Made by a program: the position numbers and the translations under genes. From Deltaproteobacteria bacterium (lineage in GTDB: Bacteria > Desulfobacterota > Desulfobacteria > Desulfobacterales > SG8-13): DNA of 5,005 nt. A model generated the notes under the pieces. The model saw only the letters and a list, made by a program, of their open reading frames with translations, ran no database searches and was not told the origin of the DNA. Shown piece after piece: positions 1-5,005 of the stretch; within the stretch, counting starts at the first letter, position 1; every line of letters begins with the position of its first letter. Location of the stretch: contig JAHEIV010000256.1 in assembly GCA_024639205.1 (NCBI GenBank), positions 1 to 5,005 on the forward strand. The letters are read 5' to 3'.

Positions 1-26
1 TTTTCAAGCTGTTCCATTTTTTTCAT
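1..26 (-). CDS. rplS: 50S ribosomal protein L19, N-terminal fragment
   Basis: Only the first eight codons and two further bases are in the window, reading MKKMEQLE. The gene continues beyond position 1. The ATG at 26-24 follows a strong GGAGGT ribosome binding site. L19 proteins commonly begin with a short Met-rich stretch leading into an 'xxxIEQLEKE'-like helix, and L19 is the normal last member of the rpsP-rimM-trmD cluster. The call therefore rests on start context, the MEQLE pattern and gene order. L19 sits at the 30S-50S interface of the ribosome. The fragment is too short for any domain statement. Confidence 0.8.
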
Positions 27-29
27 GGG

Positions 30-35
30 ACCTCC
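30..35 (-). promoter_or_regulatory. ribosome binding site of rplS (GGAGGT)
   Basis: The minus strand reads GGAGGT, then CCC, then ATG. This is the best match to the anti-Shine-Dalgarno sequence in the window, although the spacing is short. It fixes the rplS start and suggests L19 is initiated independently of the upstream methyltransferase gene, which stops about 100 bases earlier. Confidence 0.75.
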
Positions 36-84
36 AAGTTCAACCAAACCAGAAAACCACAGCGGTGATATTTATGAAACGCTA

Positions 85-113
85 TATGTAATGCCTATTT
101 TAATTTAAATCAA
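85..113 (-). promoter_or_regulatory. possible sigma-70-like promoter for rplS
   Basis: In the AT-rich spacer before rplS the minus strand has TTGATT (113-108), a 17-base gap and TACATA (90-85). The -35 matches TTGACA at four of six positions and the -10 is poor. AT-rich DNA throws up such matches easily. It would put a transcription start near 78 with a leader of about 50 bases. Otherwise rplS is simply the last gene of the ffh transcript. Confidence 0.3.
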
Positions 114-124
114 GCGATTTTATT

Positions 125-703
125 TTAGGGAAGCGGATCATTGTGCGTCAACCGGTCGAGGATGATAGCCGCGGCTGATCTTACGGACAGGTGGTTGTAA
201 TCCGCATGGCCTCTTATCGGTGCAAGAATATAATCCGCCTGTTCCAAAACGCTGTCCGCCAGCCCCCAAGCGGTTCCGAACATCAGCACCCAGGGGCGGT
301 TTTCGCTATCTCGCAGCATCTGCCGCAGGCGGTCATGGCCGATGCTGCGATCATGGCGGCGGGCGCTTGTAGCAACCGTCACAGGACCGGCTGTTGCGGC
401 AATGCCGGCCGACAGACCGGTTATCACCTCTTCGAGTGTCTCCCGGACGGCTATTGCCTCCAGCGCCTGCTTTCTTTTGGGATTGTAGGTCGCTCCTGCT
501 CCCCGGGTCCAATGACCGATCAGGTTTCCAACGAGCTGCCGCTGATCCAGCAGCGGGGTGACCACCGAGAAGCTGCCGACACCATAGGTTCTGGCCAATC
601 TGGAGATATCATGCAGATCCAGGTTGGTGACGGCAGAAGTGATGGTGCGGCCGTTTTTATTTAACACCGGATGGTGAATCAGGGCCAGGTGAAGATTGTG
701 CAC
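125..703 (-). CDS. SPOUT-fold RNA methyltransferase (TrmD-linked, RNA_4 family)
   Basis: A 192-residue protein that I recognise as the small methyltransferase family encoded after trmD in Desulfobacterota (Pfam Methyltrn_RNA_4 as I recall). Family hallmarks are the N-terminal 'LALIHHPVLNKNG' stretch (residues 6-18), VTNLDLHDISR (25-35), RTYGV (38-42), YNPKRKQAL (73-81), the glycine-rich FGTAWGLAD (142-150) and C-terminal DYNHLSVRSA (168-177). The last two resemble the knotted S-adenosylmethionine-binding loops of SPOUT enzymes; the methyl donor role is inferred from the family. The GTG start at 703 is chosen because the conserved N-terminus begins there. It lies inside trmD, giving a 47-base overlap with no clear ribosome binding site, so translation is probably coupled to trmD. 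The RNA substrate and modified base are unknown to me; tRNA or rRNA is likely given the neighbours. It looks intact. Confidence 0.87.
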   Translation of the reverse strand: MHNLHLALIHHPVLNKNGRTITSAVTNLDLHDISRLARTYGVGSFSVVTPLLDQRQLVGNLIGHWTRGAGATYNPKRKQALEAIAVRETLEEVITGLSAGIAATAGPVTVATSARRHDRSIGHDRLRQMLRDSENRPWVLMFGTAWGLADSVLEQADYILAPIRGHADYNHLSVRSAAAIILDRLTHNDPLP

Positions 704-1445
704 GGATAATCTTTTCGATGTCGTTTTGCCAGTTTTTCAGGATTTCGACCTCCCGTCGGCTCAATGTGCGCTTTTCCAGGAGATCTGTGCGTTTCAATAC
801 GGTGCGGATCAGTGCGGATTCCAGCCGCCATTCATCGATTTCCCGATGGTTTCCGGAAAGAAGAACCCCGGGAGGCGATTTTCCCTCAAATTCCGGCGGG
901 CGCGTAAAATGCCCGCAGTCGAGAAGCCCGTCGGAAAACGAGTCTTTTTCCGCGGACGACTCTCCGCCCAGCGAGCCGGGAATCAGACGGGTGAGCGCTT
1001 CGATAACAATCATGGCCGGCAGCTCCCCGCCGGTGAGCACGTAATCACCGATGGATATCTCCAGGTCGACATAATCGTGCAGTATCCTGTCGTCGATGCC
1101 CTCATAGCGACCGCACAACAAAACAATGGATTCCAAGGATTTGAGCTTGCCGGCCATGGTCTGGTCGAATCGGCGACCTTGCGGGCTGAGCAGAGCAACT
1201 GTCGCTGAAGGCGCCATTTCCCGGGCGGACCGAATGGCGGCCGCCAGTGGTTCGGGTTTCATCACCATACCGCAGCCGCCGCCATAAGGCCGGTCGTCGG
1301 TGACCCGGTGTTTGCCGGATGCAAAATCCCTGATATTCACTGTTTGCAGCGAAATCAGTTTCCGTTCAATGGCCCTCCGGACGATTCCGTGCTCCTGAAA
1401 CGATGTGAACATCTCGGGGAAAATCGTTAGTGCGATAAATTTCAT
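657..1445 (-). CDS. trmD: tRNA (guanine-N1)-methyltransferase TrmD
   Basis: A 262-residue TrmD, which methylates N1 of G37 next to the anticodon and so prevents +1 frameshifting. The N-terminal SPOUT domain shows the family's order of motifs: ALTIFPEMF (5-13), DDRPYGGGCGMV (50-61), LSPQGRRFDQ (86-95), CGRYEGIDDR (111-120) and SIGDYVLTGGELPA (131-144). The last two form the trefoil-knot S-adenosylmethionine site. The linker carries DSFSDGLLDCGHFTRP (168-183), where Asp176 aligns with the catalytic Asp169 of the E. coli enzyme. LLSGNH (195-200) and W206 begin the C-terminal tRNA-binding domain. Position 58 is Cys where E. coli has Pro, a site that varies in the family. The Ser/Pro-rich tail after about residue 247 is encoded where the next gene overlaps. 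The ATG start lies 28 bases after the rimM stop with only a weak ribosome binding site, consistent with operon coupling. Confidence 0.97.
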   Translation of the reverse strand: MKFIALTIFPEMFTSFQEHGIVRRAIERKLISLQTVNIRDFASGKHRVTDDRPYGGGCGMVMKPEPLAAAIRSAREMAPSATVALLSPQGRRFDQTMAGKLKSLESIVLLCGRYEGIDDRILHDYVDLEISIGDYVLTGGELPAMIVIEALTRLIPGSLGGESSAEKDSFSDGLLDCGHFTRPPEFEGKSPPGVLLSGNHREIDEWRLESALIRTVLKRTDLLEKRTLSRREVEILKNWQNDIEKIIRAQSSPGPDSPSGVK

Positions 1446-1473
1446 CCGCTGCTCGACAATAGCCGGAACCTGC

Positions 1474-2001
1474 CTACAAATCCTGAGGCAGGTCGACCCG
1501 CATTATGTTGCTTTCCAGGTCGATCTCCCGCACGATCGATTCGACGGCCGGAATCAGCACTTCATCACCGTCTTTTTTGCCTTCGGCGTTCGATCGGACC
1601 ACATAAACGTCGTTGCTTCCGGTGGGAATAATTGACGCGAGCCGCCCGAGAAATCGACCTTCCGTCGTGTATACGGAAAGACCGATTAAATCAAACCAGT
1701 AGTAAGTGCCTTCTTCGGGTTCGGGCAGGCTGGATTTGAGAATCAGCAGCTCGGAGCCAACCAGGCTCTCGGCTTGATCGCGATTGGTTACACCGTCCAA
1801 GGCAAGCAGGATGCAGCGGGTGTGGGGTTTTGCCCATCGTATGATGTAGGTGCGCTCCTGCCCCTGCGGCTGCCGAACGATAATGGAACTGTTGGGTATG
1901 TAGATGGACAGGGATTCAGCATAAGAGAACACTTTGCTGGTTCCATTCAGTCCGTGGGCTCCCACAATTCTGCCAATTAAGACAACTTCGTTTGGCTCCA
2001 C
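1474..2001 (-). CDS. rimM: 16S rRNA processing / 30S maturation factor RimM
   Basis: A 175-residue RimM, a factor that binds S19 and helps mature the head of the 30S subunit. The N-terminal RimM domain begins with IGRIVGAHGLNG (9-20), the usual signature. The C-terminal PRC-barrel domain contains YYWFDLIGL (100-108), GRFLG (115-119), the TGSNDVYVV turn (127-135), the LIPAV stretch (149-153) and REIDLESNIMRVDLP (158-172). The frame stays open to a GTG at 2058, inside the KH gene, but the added 19 residues are unlike RimM. The GTG at 2001 gives the normal N-terminus and length. It lies 4 bases after the KH gene stop with no good ribosome binding site, so termination-reinitiation is likely. The gene ends with TAG. 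Confidence 0.95.
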   Translation of the reverse strand: MEPNEVVLIGRIVGAHGLNGTSKVFSYAESLSIYIPNSSIIVRQPQGQERTYIIRWAKPHTRCILLALDGVTNRDQAESLVGSELLILKSSLPEPEEGTYYWFDLIGLSVYTTEGRFLGRLASIIPTGSNDVYVVRSNAEGKKDGDEVLIPAVESIVREIDLESNIMRVDLPQDL

Positions 2002-2005
2002 GGAC

Positions 2006-2236
2006 TTATTCGATGATTTCCAGCACAGTGCGTTTTTTGATCTTGGCAGATGCGGCACTTAAGATGGTACGCATCGCTCGCGCCGTTCGGCCCTGCTTCC
2101 CGATCACTTTCCCCAAGTCCTCTTTCGCAACCTTCAACTCGAGTACCGATGTTTGATTACCCTCCACCTCGGAAACAAAAACCTGTTCCGGATGGTCCAC
2201 CAGTGCCTGCGCAATGTAGCTGATCAGATCTTTCAT
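2006..2236 (-). CDS. khpA: KH-domain RNA-binding protein (KhpA-like)
   Basis: A 76-residue protein consisting of a single type II KH domain. The helix-turn-helix core LGKVIGKQGRTARAMRTIL covers residues 41-59 and the GxxG RNA-contact loop is GKQG (46-49). The N-terminal MKDLISYIAQALVDHPEQV and the ending VLEIIE are typical of the small KH protein encoded between rpsP and rimM in many bacteria. In Gram-positive bacteria KhpA partners with KhpB/Jag and affects cell elongation and RNA binding. Here a role in ribosome assembly or RNA chaperoning is only inferred from position. The ATG follows AAGGAG with 8 bases between, a strong initiation site. The gene ends with TAA 4 bases before rimM. Confidence 0.93.
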   Translation of the reverse strand: MKDLISYIAQALVDHPEQVFVSEVEGNQTSVLELKVAKEDLGKVIGKQGRTARAMRTILSAASAKIKKRTVLEIIE

Positions 2237-2244
2237 CGCTCCAT

Positions 2245-2250
2245 CTCCTT
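2245..2250 (-). promoter_or_regulatory. ribosome binding site of the KH gene (AAGGAG)
   Basis: The minus strand reads AAGGAG with 8 bases before the ATG at 2236. A competing ATG immediately after it (2244-2242) opens a frame that hits TGA after three codons, so 2236 is the real start. Confidence 0.8.
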
Positions 2251-2297
2251 TTTTGGTGGTTTCGCGCTGGGGGTATCAACATTTATGGTATGGAACT

Positions 2298-2552
2298 TTA
2301 TGCACTATTGGTATAAAAGCCTTCTTTTTTCAAAAGGTTTTTGACCGTGTGTGTCGGGGTGGCACCCTTATCGATCCAGTATTTGACTCTTTCCGCTTTC
2401 AGATCCACCGCTGCCGGGTCCTGTGCCGGGTTGTACGTTCCCACTTTTTCCAGAAACTTGCCGTCTCTGGGGGCCTCGCTGTCTGCCACTACGATCCGGT
2501 AGAAAGGCCGTTTTTTTGCTCCGTGTCTCGCCAATCTGATTTTCACTCCCAT
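2298..2552 (-). CDS. rpsP: 30S ribosomal protein S16
   Basis: An 84-residue S16, a primary 16S rRNA-binding protein of the 30S body. It shows the invariant N-terminus VKIRLARHGAKKRPFYRIVV (residues 3-22), ADSEAPRDGKFLEKVGTYNP (23-42) and the C-terminal helix RVKYWIDKGATPTHTVKNLL (55-74). The open frame extends 12 codons upstream to 2588, inside ffh. The ATG at 2552 is preferred because S16 starts with MxVKIRL and because AAGGAG lies 11 bases before it. The stop of ffh (2571-2569) abuts that ribosome binding site, so terminating ffh ribosomes are delivered next to the rpsP start. Length is normal for the family. Confidence 0.97.
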   Translation of the reverse strand: MGVKIRLARHGAKKRPFYRIVVADSEAPRDGKFLEKVGTYNPAQDPAAVDLKAERVKYWIDKGATPTHTVKNLLKKEGFYTNSA

Positions 2553-2563
2553 TTCGAATTCCA

Positions 2564-2569
2564 CTCCTT
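2564..2569 (-). promoter_or_regulatory. ribosome binding site of rpsP (AAGGAG)
   Basis: AAGGAG on the minus strand shares its first base with the last base of the ffh TGA stop and lies 11 bases before the rpsP ATG, a slightly long spacing. It decides between the internal ATG (2552) and the longer open frame, whose start would lie upstream of this site. Confidence 0.75.
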
Positions 2570-3900
2570 CAGAAGGGCAGCATGCCACGCTGCAATCCGC
2601 GCATACCGCGTTGGTTGAGTTTTTTCATCATCTTCAATACTTGTGTGTAATTTTTCAACAGTCGGTTGACATCCTGTATGCTCGTGCCGCTGCCGTGAGC
2701 GATTCTGCGACGGCGACTGCCGTTGATCATTTGATGTTTATGGCGCTCTTGCCTTGTCATGGAATTGATGATTGCCTCGATTTTCACCAGTTCGCCATCA
2801 TCCACCTGCAAATTTTTGAACTGCTTGCTGCCCCCCACCCCGGGAATCATTTTCACCAGATCCGACAGCGAGCCCATTTTGCGCACCTGGACCATCTGGT
2901 CTCGGAAATCCTCGAGACTGAACTGGCTTTTGCGCAGCTTTTTTTCGAGTTCGGCGGCCTGCTTTTCATCCACCACCGCCTGGGCTTTTTCGACGAGCGT
3001 CAACACATCACCCATACCCAGAATGGTGGAGGCCATGCGATCGGGATGAAACGGCTCCAATTGATCGAGTTTTTCACCCACACCGATAAACTTGATCGGT
3101 TTGCCGGTGACCGCCTTTATGGACAGCGCCGCACCGCCGCGGGCATCGCCGTCCATTTTGGTCAGGATGACACCGCCGATATTCAGCGCTTCGTCAAAAG
3201 AGCCGGCGATGTTGACGGCATCCTGTCCGGTCATGGCGTCGGCAACCAGCAGGATGTCAGAAGGCCCAACCGCTTCCTTGATGGCCTGCAGCTCCTCCAT
3301 CAGCTGCGTATCGATGTGCAGTCGACCCGCCGTGTCGATCAGCAAAGTGTCACATCCGGCCTTTAGGGCCGCCGGACGGGCGTCCCGGCAAATCTTCACC
3401 GGGTCCATTTCCGTTGTAGCGGCAAACACCGGAGCGGAGATCTGGTCCCCGAGCCTGGTGAGCTGATCGATGGCGGCCGGTCGAACCACGTCGGCGGGCA
3501 CCAAATAGGGCTTGCGTCCCAACCGGTTTAAATGTATGGCAAGTTTTCCGGCTGTTGTCGTTTTCCCGGAGCCCTGCAGGCCGACCAGCATCACACAAAA
3601 CGGCGAGGGGCCCGCCAGGGTGAGCGATTCGTTGCGGGAACCCATCAATGCGGTCAGTTCCTCATAAACGATTTTTACCACCTGCTGGCCGGGAGTCAGG
3701 CTTGCCATTACTTCCTGGCCCAGGGCGCGCTGTTTGATGTCCGCGATAAACTGCTTGGCGACCCGGAAATGGACGTCGGCCTCCAATAAGGCCATGCGAA
3801 CTTCTTTCAGGCCGGCATCGATGTTGTTTTCGGTCAGCTTGCCGTGCCCCTTCAGCTTTTTGAAGGCCGCATTGAGTTTATCGCTTAAGTTCTCGAACAT
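2569..3900 (-). CDS. ffh: signal recognition particle protein Ffh (SRP54)
   Basis: A 443-residue SRP GTPase that binds signal sequences emerging from the ribosome and, with the 4.5S RNA and receptor FtsY, delivers nascent membrane proteins to the translocon. The N domain is a helical bundle (about 1-90, starting MFENLSDKLNAAFKKL). The G domain has the P-loop GLQGSGKTT (107-115), ADVVRPAA (136-143), DTAGR (189-193), TKMDGDARGG (247-256) and the closing loop FIGVGEKLDQLEPF (271-284). The Met-rich M domain follows; KMGSLSDLVKMIPG (341-354) adjoins the finger loop, and SRRRRIAHGSG (395-405) with DVNRLL (410-415) is the SRP RNA-binding helix-turn-helix. The end is Met- and basic-rich. The ADVVRPAA element has Val where Tyr is commoner, a variable site. 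The ATG has GGTGAT 9 bases upstream. No 4.5S RNA gene is visible nearby. Confidence 0.98.
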   Translation of the reverse strand: MFENLSDKLNAAFKKLKGHGKLTENNIDAGLKEVRMALLEADVHFRVAKQFIADIKQRALGQEVMASLTPGQQVVKIVYEELTALMGSRNESLTLAGPSPFCVMLVGLQGSGKTTTAGKLAIHLNRLGRKPYLVPADVVRPAAIDQLTRLGDQISAPVFAATTEMDPVKICRDARPAALKAGCDTLLIDTAGRLHIDTQLMEELQAIKEAVGPSDILLVADAMTGQDAVNIAGSFDEALNIGGVILTKMDGDARGGAALSIKAVTGKPIKFIGVGEKLDQLEPFHPDRMASTILGMGDVLTLVEKAQAVVDEKQAAELEKKLRKSQFSLEDFRDQMVQVRKMGSLSDLVKMIPGVGGSKQFKNLQVDDGELVKIEAIINSMTRQERHKHQMINGSRRRRIAHGSGTSIQDVNRLLKNYTQVLKMMKKLNQRGMRGLQRGMLPF

Positions 3901-3909
3901 ATAGCACCG

Positions 3910-3915
3910 ATCACC
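3910..3915 (-). promoter_or_regulatory. ribosome binding site of ffh (GGTGAT)
   Basis: GGTGAT on the minus strand is complementary to the 16S rRNA 3' end and lies 9 bases before the ATG at 3900. It supports that start codon. Confidence 0.6.
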
Positions 3916-3939
3916 GTTTCATAGACGAAAAAAGCGCAC

Positions 3940-3968
3940 TACCTAATATGATATCAAGATTGTGTCAA
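3940..3968 (-). promoter_or_regulatory. candidate sigma-70 promoter for the ffh-rpsP-KH-rimM-trmD operon
   Basis: The minus strand carries a perfect -35 box TTGACA (3968-3963), a 17-base spacer and a weak -10 candidate TAGGTA (3945-3940). The start would fall near 3933, giving a leader of roughly 30 bases before ffh. The -35 match and position make a promoter here likely. The exact -10 is uncertain, because other AT-rich hexamers such as CATATT lie at worse spacing. No other convincing promoter or terminator is seen between ffh and the methyltransferase gene, so the genes from ffh to at least the methyltransferase gene are probably cotranscribed. Confidence 0.5.
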
Positions 3969-3991
3969 GCTGGACTTTTTGCTGTTACATG

Positions 3992-4003
3992 GCTGCCGGC
4001 AGC
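3992..4003. repeat. 12-base perfect palindrome GCTGCCGGCAGC
   Basis: The twelve bases equal their own reverse complement. They lie 23 bases upstream of the ffh -35 box and about 90 bases upstream of the rlmN promoter candidate. This could be a dimeric regulator site, but GC-rich palindromes of this size can arise by chance and no known operator is matched. Confidence 0.4.
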
Positions 4004-4093
4004 GTCGGAGTCGACTGCAGCTGGCCGTGAAATGGGCTTTTGCCCGCTGCCGACCCGGGCGGTAAAACAAGTGTATTTACGGCTTTTCCCGCT

Positions 4094-4123
4094 TTTAGCA
4101 CGCACCGCACCGTATTCTACTAT
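4094..4123 (+). promoter_or_regulatory. weak candidate promoter for rlmN
   Basis: TTTAGC (4094-4099), an 18-base gap and TACTAT (4118-4123) form the most promoter-like pair on the plus strand before rlmN. The start would be near 4130 and the leader about 35 bases. The -35 is poor and the spacing long, so this is a low-confidence proposal. Confidence 0.25.
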
Positions 4124-4165
4124 CTGTTATCCTATTAGCCCATTCAAAACCCAATTGCAAACAAA

Positions 4166-5005
4166 ATGATCGCGAAAACCGATATCATGGATCTTTCCCC
4201 CGGGCAGCTCTCACGGTGGCTGGCCGACAGAGGCATCGCATCCTATCGCGGTGCTCAGATCCGCAGATGGATATATCAGCGCCAGGCCGACTCGTTTGCG
4301 GCCATGACCGATCTCGGCAAAGAGCTGCGCAAGCAACTTGACGCAGCGTTTACGATCGGCCGGCTGCAGCGGGTCCGGGTGGAGCAGTCTCGAGATGGTT
4401 CTAAAAAATACCTCTTCAGGCTAGCTGACGGCAACCGTATCGAAAGTGTGCTGATACCCGAACGAGGACACTGGACGCTTTGCATTTCGAGTCAAGCGGG
4501 ATGCGCTCTGGGCTGCCGCTTCTGTTTGACCGGCAGGGGCGGTCTGATGCGCAATCTGACCCGAGGGGAAATCATTGCCCAGGTACGCGACCTTCGGCAG
4601 GAGCTCGATGATCCCGATCGACTCACCAACATCGTGCTGATGGGTATGGGCGAGCCGCTGGCCAACTTCGACAATGTCGTCGGTGCCTTGGATACGATGC
4701 TCGACAGCTCCGAAGGGTTCGGTCTCGCCGGTCGCCGCATCACACTTTCCACCGCCGGCCTGGTGCCGCGACTGGAAGAGCTGGGTGGCCGGCTGCCGGT
4801 GAATCTGGCGGTTTCACTGAATGCAACGGACAATCGGACGCGGGACTGGTTGATGCCGATCAACAAAACCCATCCCATCGAGCAGCTGCTGGATGCCTGC
4901 CGGCGCTATCGCCTCATGCCGCAACGACGCATCACTTTCGAGTATATTCTGATCAAGGGGGTCAATGATTCTGAAGCCGACGCACTTCGGCTGGTTCGAC
5001 TGCTG
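4166..5005 (+). CDS. rlmN: dual-specificity radical SAM methyltransferase RlmN, partial
   Basis: The first 280 codons are present without a stop; about 65-90 C-terminal residues lie beyond the window. RlmN makes 2-methyladenosine at A2503 of 23S rRNA, in the peptide exit tunnel, and at A37 of certain tRNAs. The N-terminal accessory domain (about 1-95) includes RGAQIRRWIYQRQADSFAAM (28-47). The radical SAM core has the CxxxCxxC cluster ligands Cys113, Cys117 and Cys120 (GCALGCRFC). Cys106 lies seven residues before them, matching E. coli Cys118, which resolves the methylene-RNA intermediate. GMGEPLANFDNV (160-171), ITLSTAGLVP (192-201), NLAVSLNA (213-220) and RITFEYILIKGVND begin further core strands. 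The methyl-carrying cysteine (E. coli Cys355) would be in the missing part. An in-frame TAG at 4136 limits the start. The ATG at 4166 gives the family's N-terminus but has no ribosome binding site. Confidence 0.95.
   Translation, partial: MIAKTDIMDLSPGQLSRWLADRGIASYRGAQIRRWIYQRQADSFAAMTDLGKELRKQLDAAFTIGRLQRVRVEQSRDGSKKYLFRLADGNRIESVLIPERGHWTLCISSQAGCALGCRFCLTGRGGLMRNLTRGEIIAQVRDLRQELDDPDRLTNIVLMGMGEPLANFDNVVGALDTMLDSSEGFGLAGRRITLSTAGLVPRLEELGGRLPVNLAVSLNATDNRTRDWLMPINKTHPIEQLLDACRRYRLMPQRRITFEYILIKGVNDSEADALRLVRLL

Larger units (their letters stand above)
3901..4165. other. divergent ffh / rlmN intergenic region
   Basis: 265 bases between two divergently read genes. The ffh-proximal third is AT-richer and holds the ffh promoter candidate and ribosome binding site. 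The middle (about 3990-4062) is GC-rich, with a perfect 12-base palindrome and short inverted repeats. The rlmN-proximal end is again AT-rich. A 73-codon frame on the plus strand (3948-4169) crosses it but does not look like a protein. I find no tRNA cloverleaf and no 4.5S RNA signature. Confidence 0.7.

Noticed and set aside
103..120. Terminator after the SPOUT methyltransferase gene (AAATC-AAGC-GATTT hairpin at 107-120)
   Set aside because: The stem is five mostly AT pairs, and on the minus strand, where the gene ends, it is not followed by a T tract.
191..664. 157-codon open frame on the plus strand opposite the SPOUT methyltransferase
   Set aside because: It is antisense to a gene with clear family motifs, and the product is low in recognisable structure.
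696..1208. 170-codon plus-strand frame (and a shorter one at 718-1044) opposite trmD
   Set aside because: The opposite strand encodes a full-length TrmD with all motifs, so these are shadows.
2237..2297. Regulatory element in the 61-base gap between rpsP and the KH gene
   Set aside because: Only the KH gene ribosome binding site is visible; there is no convincing hairpin, terminator or promoter.
2611..3366. 251-codon open frame on the plus strand opposite ffh
   Set aside because: It lies wholly within the unmistakable ffh gene. Its His/Phe/Leu/Gln-rich product resembles no family I know, as expected from the antisense reading of a conserved GC-rich gene.
3901..4165. 4.5S SRP RNA gene beside ffh
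   Set aside because: I looked for the conserved GGTCAGGTCCGGAAGGAAGCAGCC-like SRP RNA core in short pieces (CCGGAAGG, AGCAGCC) on both strands and did not find it.
3948..4169. 73-codon plus-strand frame before rlmN, ending in an ATGA overlap with it
   Set aside because: It has no ribosome binding site, begins inside the ffh promoter candidate, and its product has no recognisable domain or clear signal peptide pattern. Absence of stops in a partly GC-rich spacer explains it. Conservation in relatives would reopen the case.

Overview
This window carries a bacterial translation and protein-export housekeeping cluster. Six complete genes and the first codons of a seventh lie on the minus strand, in the order ffh, rpsP, a KhpA-type KH-domain gene, rimM, trmD, a SPOUT-fold RNA methyltransferase gene and rplS (only its first 26 bases, 1-26). 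On the plus strand, diverging from ffh, is a 280-codon 5' part of rlmN (4166-5005) that runs off the end of the window.

The gene order S16 - KH - RimM - TrmD - L19 with ffh in front is widespread in bacteria. Insertion of the 'RNA_4' family methyltransferase between trmD and rplS is, to my knowledge, characteristic of Desulfobacterota (former Deltaproteobacteria) and some deep-branching thermophiles. With the moderately high GC and the protein sequences, I infer a mesophilic Desulfobacterota chromosome. The assignment rests on gene order and family knowledge, not on a search.

Region by region: 1-26 is the rplS start; 27-124 is an AT-rich spacer with the rplS ribosome binding site and a weak promoter candidate; 125-703 is the SPOUT methyltransferase; 657-1445 is trmD, overlapping it by 47 bases; 1474-2001 is rimM, from a GTG start 4 bases after the KH gene; 2006-2236 is the KH gene; 2298-2552 is rpsP, from an internal ATG rather than the longest open frame; 2569-3900 is ffh; 3901-4165 is the divergent promoter region; 4166-5005 is partial rlmN.

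The genes act on two linked processes. Ffh takes ribosomes making membrane or exported proteins to the membrane. S16, RimM, L19 and probably the KH protein build the ribosome or tune its RNA. TrmD (m1G37 of tRNA) and RlmN (m2A2503 of 23S rRNA and m2A37 of tRNA) modify bases important for decoding accuracy and reading frame. The SPOUT methyltransferase presumably belongs to the same theme, but its substrate is not readable here. I see no mobile element, CRISPR array, tRNA, rRNA, prophage or defence gene, and no convincing new system. The best lead is the poorly characterised methyltransferase.
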